A stretch of DNA of 64,000 nucleotides from RYN-230 sp963717125 (GTDB lineage: Bacteria > Actinomycetota > Actinomycetes > Streptosporangiales > Streptosporangiaceae), in the NCBI GenBank assembly GCA_963717125.1, contig CAVQVG010000017.1:248001-312000 (forward strand). Reading direction: 5' to 3'. The translations under genes and the position numbers were made by a program. The notes beneath the pieces are model-generated. The model made no database searches and was not told the DNA's origin. It saw only the letters and a program-made list of their open reading frames with translations. Shown here one piece after another: positions 44,206 to 52,430 of this stretch. Every line of letters begins with the position of its first letter. The stretch's first letter is position 1.

Positions 44206-45264
44206 TCAGGCCACTCGACGGCGGACCAGCCAGACGGTCACGGCGATGAGCAGCACCGACAGCGCGAGCAGCCAGCCGCCCTCGATCCACTGGAATGGCC
44301 AGAAATGGCTGGCCGGATGGTAGTCGGACCATTGCGTGTAGCCGTGTTGGACAAGACACTTCGTTGGGCTAAAGGCGCCTCTTACGCCTACTCTGCCCCC
44401 AGGTCCAGTAACGAAAGACGCGGGGCAGAGCTGCTGGAGTAGGTTGACAGGGGGCCGGCCTCCGAACGCGACCTTCCCGCCCTTGGTCCACCACTCGCTC
44501 GTGACCCACGCGGAACCGGGTACGTTCGGATTGCTCGTGACGAGCGGGGTGAGGTAGTGCTGGCGCAGAACGTTTCCGGCTAGGAAGGCGAGTGCGGTGT
44601 AGCTGGCGAGGGTGGCGACGATCGCGGGAACGACCCGGCGGATGAGTATGCCGGCGAGAGCGCCGATCGCGAAGGCAGCCAGCGTCCAAGCGGCGAACGC
44701 GACCCCGCGCAGGTCGAACAGCCCGGGTGAAAGCGGGGACGGCGAGGAAAACGCGGTCCCGTTGCCGGAGGCGAGGTACGGCTGGTAGTACCAGGAGACC
44801 AGCACGCTGAAGGCGCCGGCGAGGGCGGCCACCGCGGCCCCGAGCATCACCAGCTTGGCGAGCGTCCAGCGCCACCGCCCGAAGCCCTGGGTCCAGGCGT
44901 AGCGGAAGGTGCCAGTCTCCAGCTCACGGGCCAGCACCAGTGGCCCGACGAACGCCCCGATGAGCGCGGGCACGGGCTGCAGCACGAAGCCACCTTTCAG
45001 GATGACGTTCGTGCTCTGGAAGCTGTTGATCAGGTTCTGGCAGGCAGCCGAGCTCGCGGGGTGGCAGGCGATGGCGGCGGCGTAGGCGTGGTGCAGCTGG
45101 AGGCCGGCGATCCACAGCCACACCGCGAGGACGCCCAGGAACACGGCGACGCCGCCCAGCGCAATTCGCTGCTGCCGCCAGGTGACCCAGGCCATACGCC
45201 GCCACGGCAGCGGCCGAAGGTTCGCGTCCTTCTCCAGACGCGCGGGAATGGTCGGCGTCGTCAC
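44206..45264 (-). CDS. ABC-2-type transporter permease (longer copy)
   Basis: A 352-residue permease paralogous to the next gene, with an additional extracellular region (about 240-325, VTSNPNVPGSAWVTSEWW...) before the final helix. The GTG at 45264 follows AGGTGACGAA on the minus strand. It directly follows the ATPase gene (13-bp gap), so the two form the transporter core. Substrate unknown; related GntR-linked exporters respond to cell-envelope antibiotics, which is inference here. Confidence 0.83.
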   Translation of the reverse strand: MTTPTIPARLEKDANLRPLPWRRMAWVTWRQQRIALGGVAVFLGVLAVWLWIAGLQLHHAYAAAIACHPASSAACQNLINSFQSTNVILKGGFVLQPVPALIGAFVGPLVLARELETGTFRYAWTQGFGRWRWTLAKLVMLGAAVAALAGAFSVLVSWYYQPYLASGNGTAFSSPSPLSPGLFDLRGVAFAAWTLAAFAIGALAGILIRRVVPAIVATLASYTALAFLAGNVLRQHYLTPLVTSNPNVPGSAWVTSEWWTKGGKVAFGGRPPVNLLQQLCPASFVTGPGGRVGVRGAFSPTKCLVQHGYTQWSDYHPASHFWPFQWIEGGWLLALSVLLIAVTVWLVRRRVA

Positions 45265-45277
45265 TTCGTCACCTCCA

Positions 45278-46177
45278 TTAGTTCCGCATCCCGGCCGAGG
45301 CTGGACCTGGCAACGCTGAGGCGCCAGGCTGGCGCAGGTAGGCCAGGGCGAGCTCTTCGAGACTCACCGGGTGCTCCTCCCACCCCGACGGCACTGCGTC
45401 GGTGCTCCCGTTCGTCCTCACCAACAGGTGAGCCTGTGCCTCGCCGCGCCAGGCGTGCACCACCCCTAGTCGTTCCGTGAACCTGTCGGCTTCGGCGGCC
45501 GGTCCGGTCAGCACGCGGTGGTGGGCGACCAGGTCGTCAACTTCGCCAGCCACCTGCACCCGGCCCCGCGCCACCAAGATGAGGTAATCGGCCACCCGCT
45601 CGAGTTCGGCCAGGACATGCGACGACAGCACCACCGACACGCCGTGTTCGACCATGGCAGTCATCACCGTGGCCATGAAGTCGTGGCGGGCCAGCGGGTC
45701 GAGCATCGCCATCGGCTCGTCGAGCACAAGAAGCCTCGGCCGTCGGGCGAGCGCCAAGGTCAACGCGAGCTGCGCCTGCTGTCCACCAGACAGGTTCCCG
45801 GCCTTTCGCTGCAATGGGATGTCCAGCTCGCCCAACCGGGTTTCGGCGTAGTGCCGGTCGAAGTGCCGGTTCAGGTTGCGGGTGAGGTGCAGCATGTCGG
45901 CGACGGAGAGGTTCTTGTACAGCGGCGCGTCCTGGGCGACGAACGCGATGGCGTCGAGCGCGACCGGCGACCCGGGCCGCATATCGCCGAGGACGGTCAC
46001 GGCGCCAGCGGTCGGGTCCGTGAGGCCGACTGCCAGGTTCAACAGGGTGGTCTTGCCGGCCCCGTTCGGTCCGACCAGGGCGGCCACGTGCCCATCGGGA
46101 ACGGCCAGCGTGCACTCACGCAGGGCCCATGTGCTGCCATAGCGTTTCCCGAGGGCGTTGGCTTCGATGACGTTCAT
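45278..46177 (-). CDS. ABC transporter ATP-binding protein
   Basis: A 299-residue ABC-2-type ATPase: Walker A GPNGAGKTT, Q-loop FVAQDAPLY, signature LSGGQQAQLALTLALA, Walker B LLVLDEPMAMLDP and H-loop LSSHVLAELE. An accessory C-terminal domain of about 80 residues follows. Its ATG overlaps the GntR stop by 4 bp (ATGA), showing translational coupling. It energises the two downstream permeases. Confidence 0.93.
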   Translation of the reverse strand: MNVIEANALGKRYGSTWALRECTLAVPDGHVAALVGPNGAGKTTLLNLAVGLTDPTAGAVTVLGDMRPGSPVALDAIAFVAQDAPLYKNLSVADMLHLTRNLNRHFDRHYAETRLGELDIPLQRKAGNLSGGQQAQLALTLALARRPRLLVLDEPMAMLDPLARHDFMATVMTAMVEHGVSVVLSSHVLAELERVADYLILVARGRVQVAGEVDDLVAHHRVLTGPAAEADRFTERLGVVHAWRGEAQAHLLVRTNGSTDAVPSGWEEHPVSLEELALAYLRQPGASALPGPASAGMRN

Positions 46178-46716
46178 GCGACATCCTCCGTTTCGCTGCT
46201 TGCCGCACCACGGCGATCGCGAGAGTTGCCGCGGCGCTCACGAAAATCCCGCAACACGCTGGTGAACAGCGCCACGATCCCGTCCGCGTCCAATCCCGCC
46301 CTGTCGGCAGTGGTCAGCCAGGTGAGCAGGGAGCGGCGCAACCCGTTCAGCTCGGGGAGCGCGACCTGAGTTACCGACGCCTGGATGAACGTGCCCTGGC
46401 CCGGCCGCCCGGTCGTCAGGCCCTTGATCTCGAGCTCCCGGTAGGACTTGAGCACGGTGTTCGGGTTGATGGCCAGCGACGCGACCACATCTCTCACCTT
46501 GGGCAGCTGGTCGCCCGGCTTGAGGTAACCGAGCCGCAACGCGTGCTCCACCTGCTGGACAAGCTGCAGGTAAGTCGGCACACCAGAGGCGGGGTCGAGC
46601 CGAAATTCGATCGCCGACCCCGGCATGCGTGCAGCGGCCGGGCCATCGCCATCGGCAGCGTCATCCGGAGCAGCGCCAGCCTCACCATCCGGGATGATCT
46701 CTTTACCTACTGACAT
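46174..46716 (-). CDS. GntR-family regulator (YtrA type)
   Basis: A 180-residue regulator: disordered N-terminus (1-35), GntR winged helix (about 45-115, GVPTYLQLVQQVEHALRLGYLKPGDQLPKVRDVVASLAINPNTVLKSY-like) and a short C-terminal dimerisation tail, characteristic of the YtrA subfamily that controls adjacent ABC exporters. The ATG has no ribosome site but TAGTCT lies 6 bases upstream, so a leaderless transcript is likely; ATG codon 31 is an alternative start. It is first in the four-gene operon. Confidence 0.88.
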   Translation of the reverse strand: MSVGKEIIPDGEAGAAPDDAADGDGPAAARMPGSAIEFRLDPASGVPTYLQLVQQVEHALRLGYLKPGDQLPKVRDVVASLAINPNTVLKSYRELEIKGLTTGRPGQGTFIQASVTQVALPELNGLRRSLLTWLTTADRAGLDADGIVALFTSVLRDFRERRGNSRDRRGAASSETEDVA

Positions 46717-46787
46717 AAGACAAGACTACAACAGATCAGAGCCGACCTCTCAACAGCGGATCACTGACAGCGACATGCGGCCTACCA

Positions 46788-46825
46788 GAGGAGCGTGCTG
46801 ATGGGGCAGAGCCACGATGTGGTGG
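46788..46825 (+). repeat. 38-bp direct repeat: orphan copy of the start of the 47.4-kb FAD gene
   Basis: The 38 bases here, covering a ribosome-binding site, the ATG and eight further codons (MGQSHDVVV-coding), are identical to 47436-47473 at the start of the FAD oxidoreductase gene. After 46825 the two sequences diverge completely. The repeats bracket the broken dehalogenase gene, so this looks like a recombination scar. Confidence 0.85.
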
Positions 46826-46837
46826 CCCGCGGCGCGG

Positions 46838-47246
46838 TCAGCGGCTGGCGGGGGACAGCAGGCCAGCGAGGCCGTCCAGCCCGGTTATCACGTGATCCGG
46901 GGGTGACCCCCAGGGGTCGAACAGCGTAGACGGCTGGCGCTTGCACCATGCGGTGCGCAGCCCGGCCGCGCTGGCCCCGATGAGGTCGAAGGGGTTGGAG
47001 GACACCAGCAGCGCGGCCCGGGGTCCGGTCTTCATCGTGGTCAGCAGATGCCGGTAGCACCCGGGGTGGGGCTTATAGACGCCCGCGTCCTCGGCGGAGA
47101 CGAGAGCGTCCACGAATTCGCGGTAACTGCTTGCCGCGCCAGGCGAGCGCTACCTCGCTGGCCCGGTCCCCGCAGACGGGGGCCAGTTCCGAGATGACGC
47201 TGACGGTGTCGGCCAGTGTCCCGAACATGTCGAACGCGACCAGCAT
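46838..47246 (-). pseudogene. Haloacid dehalogenase type II remnant with an internal deletion
   Basis: From ATG 47246 (good GGAGAAGGGGG upstream) the frame reads MLVAFDMFGTLADTVSVI, a normal L-2-haloacid-dehalogenase-like N-terminus with the nucleophilic Asp, through WRGKQL. It then shifts. A second frame from about 47120 to 46838 encodes the C-terminal third, VSAEDAGVYKPHPGCYRHLL and VSSNPFDLIGASAAGL. About 90 residues of cap and core are missing. The product should be non-functional. Confidence 0.8.
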
Positions 47247-47435
47247 GACGTGCCCCCTTCTCCTACCGAACGGCCCCAGTCTGCCCGGCCCGCGGCTTTG
47301 CCCGCGTTGCGGCGCATCCGGCCGTCAGCAGTCTGCACTGATGGCCGTCTTTACGGCCAGCCGGGCGTTTCGCCCGCTACCTGGTGGATTGGGGTAGGTA
47401 CCTGGGCACAAGGCGGCGCACCGGGCGGGATCAGG

Positions 47436-47473
47436 GAGGAGCGTGCTGATGGGGCAGAGCCACGATGTGGTGG
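47436..47473 (+). repeat. 38-bp direct repeat, gene-proximal copy
   Basis: Identical to 46788-46825, 648 bp upstream. This copy continues into the intact FAD oxidoreductase gene and is presumably the original. Confidence 0.85.
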
Positions 47474-49140
47474 TGATCGGCGGCGGGCACAACGGGCTGG
47501 TGGCCGCGGCCTACCTGGCCCGCAGCGGGCTGGACGTGCTGGTCTGCGAGCGGCGGCCGGTGCTGGGCGGGGCGGCGGTGAGCGAGCACCCGTTCGGCCC
47601 GGACTACACGGTGACCTCGCTGTCCTACGTGGTCTCGCTGCTGCCCCCGGCCCTGGTCGCCGACCTGGACCTGGCCCGGCACGGCTACCACGTGTACCCG
47701 CAGGGCCCGTACTTCGCGCCCCGCGCGGACGGGCGGTACCTGCGGGTGCCCGACAACCCGGCGGAGCGGCGCGCGGAGATCGCCAAGTTCTCCGCCCAGG
47801 ACGCGGACGCCTACCCACGATACGAGGCCCACCTGGCCGAACTCGCCCGCGTGCTGGCCCCGATGCTGGACGAGATCCCGCCCCGGCTCGGCTCCCGCCG
47901 CCCGGCCGACCTGTGGCGGCAGGTACTGCTGCTGCGCCACCTGCGCGGCCTGGACGAGCGCCGCATGGTGGACGTGACCCGGCTGATGGCGGCCAGCATC
48001 GCCGACCTCATCGAGGAGTACTTCGAGAGCGACGCCATGCTCGGCCTGCTCTCGGTGTCCGGGGTGATCGGCACCTGGGCTGGCCCGCGGTCGGCCGGCA
48101 CCGCCTACGTGATGCTGCACCACCACGTCGGCGACACCGGCGGCCAGGCCGGCGCGTGGGGCTTCCCGCGCGGCGGGATGGGCGGCGTGACCAGCGCGCT
48201 GGCCGCCGCGGCCCGCTCGTTCGGCGCCGAGTTGCGCACCGGCGCCGAGGCGGCCCAGATCCGCACCCGGCCCGGCCGCGGGCCCGCGCCGTCGGTGGCC
48301 GGGGTCACGCTGGCCAGCGGCGAGGAGATCGACGCGGGCACGGTCATCACCACCGCGCACCCGCAGATCTCCTTCCTCCGGCTGCTCGACCCGGCCGTGC
48401 TGCCGCCGGACTTCGTCGCGGAGATCCGCCGCTGGCAGACCCGCAGCGGCACGGTCAAGATCAACCTGGCCCTGGACCGGCTGCCGGTGTTCGCCAGCCA
48501 CCCGGAACCGGACCCGCAGATCCACGGCGGCACGATCGTGCTGGCGGAGAGCCTGGACGACATCGAGACCGCGTTCCAGCAGGCGGTCACCGGCCAGCCG
48601 TCGGCGCGGCCGTTCGCCGACATCTGCATCCCGAGCGTGTTCGACGACTCGCTGGCCCCGCCCGGGCACCAGGTCATGTCGATGTTCACCCAGTGGGTGC
48701 CGTCCGGCTACGCGGCCGCCCCGGACGAGGCGGAGCTGGCCGCCTACGCGGACCGCGTGCTGGCCCGGATGGAGACGGTCGCGCCCGGCTTCACCAGCTC
48801 GGTGCTGCACCGGCAGGTCATCGGGCCGCACCAGATGCAGCAGGAGTACGGCCTGGTCGGCGGGAACATCTTCCACGGCGAGCTCAGCCTGGGCCAGCTG
48901 TTCCACGCCCGCCCGGCAGCCGGTTACGCCGACCTGCGCACGCCGGTCGTGGGGCTGTACCAGGCGGGCTCGGCCACTCATGGCGGTGGCGGCGTGACCG
49001 GTATCCCGGGCCGCAACGTGGTGCACCAGATCATGGCCGACCGCCGCGCCGACCAGTTGCGCCGCCGGGCCGCCACGCTGACCGCCGCCGCCCGTGGGGG
49101 CGCCTCGCGAGGTGGTCGGCGCCGGAACGACGGCGGTTAG
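47449..49140 (+). CDS. Phytoene-desaturase-like NAD(P)/FAD oxidoreductase (copy 1)
   Basis: A 563-residue flavoprotein of the phytoene dehydrogenase-related group. The N-terminal Rossmann motif is VVVIGGGHNGLVAAAYLARSG with the acidic VCERR. The C-terminal FAD motif is GLYQAGSATHGGGGVTGIPGRN. These enzymes oxidise carotenoids or, in bacterial catabolic clusters, unidentified amines or alcohols. It is paralogous to the 52.4-kb gene. ATG 47449 was chosen because GGGAGGA lies 8 bases upstream. No copy of the TetR operator lies in front of it. Confidence 0.88.
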   Translation: MGQSHDVVVIGGGHNGLVAAAYLARSGLDVLVCERRPVLGGAAVSEHPFGPDYTVTSLSYVVSLLPPALVADLDLARHGYHVYPQGPYFAPRADGRYLRVPDNPAERRAEIAKFSAQDADAYPRYEAHLAELARVLAPMLDEIPPRLGSRRPADLWRQVLLLRHLRGLDERRMVDVTRLMAASIADLIEEYFESDAMLGLLSVSGVIGTWAGPRSAGTAYVMLHHHVGDTGGQAGAWGFPRGGMGGVTSALAAAARSFGAELRTGAEAAQIRTRPGRGPAPSVAGVTLASGEEIDAGTVITTAHPQISFLRLLDPAVLPPDFVAEIRRWQTRSGTVKINLALDRLPVFASHPEPDPQIHGGTIVLAESLDDIETAFQQAVTGQPSARPFADICIPSVFDDSLAPPGHQVMSMFTQWVPSGYAAAPDEAELAAYADRVLARMETVAPGFTSSVLHRQVIGPHQMQQEYGLVGGNIFHGELSLGQLFHARPAAGYADLRTPVVGLYQAGSATHGGGGVTGIPGRNVVHQIMADRRADQLRRRAATLTAAARGGASRGGRRRNDGG

Positions 49141-49147
49141 CCAGCAC

Positions 49148-50110
49148 CTAGCGCAGAATGCGGGCCAGCCAGGTATCGGCGATGTCCCGGTAGCGGGCCG
49201 GGTACTGGTGCGCCATGCCCAGCGCCCACACCGCGGCTTCCAGGTCGCGGGCCCGGGCGAACCGGGCCAGCGCACCCGGCCCGGGCGCCGGACGGCCGCT
49301 GGCCGCCGCGTACGCGTCCAGGGCGGCCTGGCTCTCCTCGGTCGCCGTGCCGTACGCGCTGGCCAGCACGGCCAGGTCCCAGCCCAGTGGCCCCTGGCAG
49401 GTCTCCTCCAGGTCGATCCACAGCCAGCCGCCCGGGCCCGCCAGCAGGTTTCCGCCGTGCGCGTCGCCGTGCAGCACCACCGGGGTCCCGGCCAGCCGGT
49501 CCAGCCCGGCCCTGATCTCCGCGTGCCGGGCGCGCAGCGCGGCCAGCCGGGCCGGGTCCAGCACGTGCCCGGCTTCCAGCGCGGCCAGGCCCTCGGTCAC
49601 CTGGTCCAGGGCCGGGCTGAGCCAGGGCAGCCGGGCCGGGTAGCCGTCCAGCGCGCGGTGCAGCGCGGCCAGCGCCGCGCCCACGTCGGCGGGGCCGGGC
49701 CGGAGACCGGCCGGGTCTGCGCCGGACGGCGGCAGGTAGGTCCACAGGCTGACGGCCAGGCCGCCGCTGCGGTGCGGGCCGGGGTCGGCCAGCCGGGTCG
49801 GCGGCACCACCGGGCCGCCGCGGCGGTCCGCGTAATCGGCGACCGACACCTCGCGGGCCAGCCAGTCGAACGGGTTGCGCCGGGTCCACGCGGTCAGCGT
49901 GGCCACCTTGGCCACCACCGGGGCCGGGGCCAGGTGCACCACCAGGTTCCCCCGGCAGGACAGGATCACCGGGTCCCCGCCGGGCAGGCCCTGCTCCCGG
50001 GCGATGGTCTGGGCCGCGGCCAGACCATCCCGGATGAGCGCGCCGAGGCGGCCGGTGCCGCTCTCCAGCATGGGCCAATCGTCCCAGGCAATCCGGGTGC
50101 GCATAGTCAT
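49148..50110 (-). CDS. Aminoglycoside-phosphotransferase-family kinase
   Basis: A 320-residue protein-kinase-like phosphotransferase (APH/choline kinase fold). The catalytic loop is VVLHGDAHGGNLL and the metal-binding segment LWIDLEET. The N-lobe lysine is probably in PVVAKVATL. The family phosphorylates hydroxyls of small molecules such as aminoglycosides, choline or homoserine; the substrate is not deducible. ATG 50110 has AGGA 4 bases upstream; ATGs at 50128 and 50104 are possible. It faces the acyl-CoA synthetase gene on the same strand. Confidence 0.8.
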   Translation of the reverse strand: MTMRTRIAWDDWPMLESGTGRLGALIRDGLAAAQTIAREQGLPGGDPVILSCRGNLVVHLAPAPVVAKVATLTAWTRRNPFDWLAREVSVADYADRRGGPVVPPTRLADPGPHRSGGLAVSLWTYLPPSGADPAGLRPGPADVGAALAALHRALDGYPARLPWLSPALDQVTEGLAALEAGHVLDPARLAALRARHAEIRAGLDRLAGTPVVLHGDAHGGNLLAGPGGWLWIDLEETCQGPLGWDLAVLASAYGTATEESQAALDAYAAASGRPAPGPGALARFARARDLEAAVWALGMAHQYPARYRDIADTWLARILR

Positions 50111-50135
50111 ACGGTCCTGCCCCCACATGACCGGA

Positions 50136-52430
50136 TTAACTCCGTAATGTGAACTTTCTGGGGATGGCCAGGGCATCTACCGCCACCGCGCCGTGCGCGC
50201 CGCAGATCAGCGGGTTGATATCCAGCGCCTCCAGCCCGTCGCCCAGCTCGACCGCCAGCTGAGACAGCCCGGTGACGGCGTCCGTCACCGCGCCCAGGTC
50301 GGCCGCGGGCTGGCCGCGCACCCCGGTCAGCAGGGCCGCCACCCGGAGCTGGCCGATCAGCTGCCGGGCCTGCTCCGGGCCGGCCGGGGGCAGCGCGACG
50401 GCCCGGTCGGCGAGCAGTTCCACCAGCACCCCGCCCGCACCCAGCACCAGCAGCGGGCCCAGTTCGTGGTCCCGGGCCAGCCCCAGCGACAGTTCCGGGC
50501 CGGCCGGGATGGTCTCGCACACCAGCACCCGCCGGCCGAGCCGTTCGGCCAGGTCCTGGTAGGCCGCGGTCAGCTCGGCCGGGCCGGCCAGCCCCAGCAC
50601 CACGCCGCCCGCGTCCGACTTGTGCGCGATCCCGGGCTCGTCGGTCTTCAGCACCACCGGGTAGCCGATCTCCGCTGCGGCGGAGATCGCCTCGGCGTCG
50701 CTGGCCGCGGCCCAGGTCCGGGCCACCACGATCCCGTAGTCCCGGAGCAGGTCGGCCAGCGCGGCCCCGCGCGCCTCGCCCGCCGCGAGCACCGCCATCC
50801 AGCGCGCCCGCCGGGCCTGGTCGATGCGCGGGGCCGGCCCCGGCGGCGCCGCGCGGCCGTGGTCCAGCAGATGACCCAGCGCGAGCAGCCCGGTACGGGC
50901 GCCCTCCAGCACCGGGATGCCGCTGGCCCGCAGCCGCGCGGCGACGTCCGGGTCGATGCCGGCGGGCAGATTGCTGAGCACCACGACCGGCTTGGTGGTG
51001 CGCCGCGCGGCCTCGGTCACCGCGAGCGGGTAGGACTGGTCGCCGTCGTACTCGTGCACCAGGTCGACGGCCAGCGCCACCGCGGCCACCGCCGGGTCGC
51101 CGGCCAGCGCGGCCAGCGCCCCGGACAGCTGTTCCCCGGCCCGGGCCCCGGTGCCCCAGATGTCCAGCGGGTTGGCCGGCTCCAGCCCGGGATCGAGCAG
51201 CCCGGCCAGCCGGGCCGCGGTCGGCTCGCCGATCGCCGCGAACGGCACCCCCAGCTCGTCGGCGACGTCCGCGACGTGCGCGCGTTCCAGCCCGGAGTCA
51301 TGCACGGTGGCGATGCCGGTGCCAGCAGCGCCCGCGCCCGGCCCACTCCGCCGGCCGGTCGCGAACAGCTCCAGCGTGTCGGCGAGTTCGGCCAGGTCAC
51401 CGACCCGGTGCACGCCGTAGGCGCGGGCCAGCGCCTCCCAGCCGCCGTCGGCGGCGGCCAGCGCCCCCGAGTGCGCGGACACCATGGCCCGGCCGCGTGC
51501 CGAGCGGCCCGCGGCGAGCAGCATCACCGGGATGTCCCGGGCCGCGGCCGAGGCGAGCACCGCCCGTAGCCGGCTGGCCTCCCGGACCGCTTCCAGTACC
51601 AGCGCCAGCACCTGTGTCTCCGGCTGGCCCAACGCCCATTCCGCGTACTCGGCCGCGCTGGTGACGAGTTCCTGCCCGGAGGAGACGGCCACCGTGTAGC
51701 CGAGCCTGCGCCGGGTGCGCAGCAGCGCGGAGAACACCGAGCCGGAGTGGGTGATCAGCGCGATCGGCCCGCGGGGCAGCGGGTCAGGTTCCACGTAGCC
51801 GACCGCGCGCAGCCCGCGGGTCACGTTGACGAAGCCCATGCAGCCCGCCCCGCACACCGCCATGCCCGCGGCCCTGGCCGTGGCGGCCAGCCGGTCGCGC
51901 AGGCTGGGCTGGCCAGCCGGGCGCGGGCCGGGCGGCTCGTGCGCGCTGCCGAAGATGACCGCGGACCGGTCACCGCGCTGCGCGGCCAGCGTGACCTGTT
52001 CTTCGAGGGCCGCGTCCGGCACGGCCAGCAGCACCAGGTCCATGGGTTCGGGCAGGTCGGCCAGGGATGCGTAGCACCGTGTCCCGGCGATCTCGGTGTG
52101 CCGCGGGTTGACCAGGTAGGTCCGTGGCGCGGGCGAGCTCCGGGCCATCTCGGTGATCATCCGCTGGCCCAGGCTGCCCTCCCGCGGGCTGGCCCCGACC
52201 AGCGCCACCCTCCGCGCCTCCAGCATCGCGCTGAGTGCCGTGCGGTCGTCCGTCGCCGGCGGGGCGGCCGGGGGCGGCGGTGGCCACGAGCGGGGTTTGG
52301 CTGACCCCCGACCCCCGGCTGCTGCGTCATTGGAGCTAGCCGGGGGCGGGGGAGTACGCCGGGGACAGGAGTCCTGGGCAGCGCCAGTTCGCGGGTACTG
52401 GCGTTCGGCTGGATGGGGGTGGTTGGTCAT
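50136..52430 (-). CDS. NDP-forming acyl-CoA synthetase (acetate--CoA ligase family)
   Basis: A 764-residue fused ADP-forming acyl-CoA synthetase. After an atypical Pro/Ala/Ser-rich leader (about 1-55) come a CoA-binding Rossmann domain (VALVGASPREGSLGQRM), a succinyl-CoA-ligase-like domain with the phosphohistidine region (ITHSGSVFSALL; MVSAHSGALAAADGG), and a C-terminal ATP-grasp domain (GYPVVLKTDEPGIAHKSDAGGVVLGL). It interconverts an acyl-CoA with the free acid while making or using ATP. ATG 52430 overlaps the stop of the upstream FAD gene (ATGA), so it belongs to the operator-C transcript. The leader is encoded by GC-rich inverted repeats. Confidence 0.88.
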   Translation of the reverse strand: MTNHPHPAERQYPRTGAAQDSCPRRTPPPPASSNDAAAGGRGSAKPRSWPPPPPAAPPATDDRTALSAMLEARRVALVGASPREGSLGQRMITEMARSSPAPRTYLVNPRHTEIAGTRCYASLADLPEPMDLVLLAVPDAALEEQVTLAAQRGDRSAVIFGSAHEPPGPRPAGQPSLRDRLAATARAAGMAVCGAGCMGFVNVTRGLRAVGYVEPDPLPRGPIALITHSGSVFSALLRTRRRLGYTVAVSSGQELVTSAAEYAEWALGQPETQVLALVLEAVREASRLRAVLASAAARDIPVMLLAAGRSARGRAMVSAHSGALAAADGGWEALARAYGVHRVGDLAELADTLELFATGRRSGPGAGAAGTGIATVHDSGLERAHVADVADELGVPFAAIGEPTAARLAGLLDPGLEPANPLDIWGTGARAGEQLSGALAALAGDPAVAAVALAVDLVHEYDGDQSYPLAVTEAARRTTKPVVVLSNLPAGIDPDVAARLRASGIPVLEGARTGLLALGHLLDHGRAAPPGPAPRIDQARRARWMAVLAAGEARGAALADLLRDYGIVVARTWAAASDAEAISAAAEIGYPVVLKTDEPGIAHKSDAGGVVLGLAGPAELTAAYQDLAERLGRRVLVCETIPAGPELSLGLARDHELGPLLVLGAGGVLVELLADRAVALPPAGPEQARQLIGQLRVAALLTGVRGQPAADLGAVTDAVTGLSQLAVELGDGLEALDINPLICGAHGAVAVDALAIPRKFTLRS
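52305..52352. repeat. GC-rich inverted repeat in the 5' coding part of the acyl-CoA synthetase gene
   Basis: CCCCCGACCCCCGGCT (52305-52320) and AGCCGGGGGCGGGGG (52338-52352) are complementary apart from one missing base, with a 17-base loop. It encodes part of a Pro/Ser-rich leader with no homology to the enzyme family. It resembles, but is not identical to, the in-frame palindromic repeats in chrA and the glutamate dehydrogenase gene. Confidence 0.55.

Noticed and set aside
47250..49151. 633-codon frame overlapping the FAD oxidoreductase gene
   Set aside because: It is out of frame with conserved flavoprotein motifs and Arg/Gly-rich throughout.
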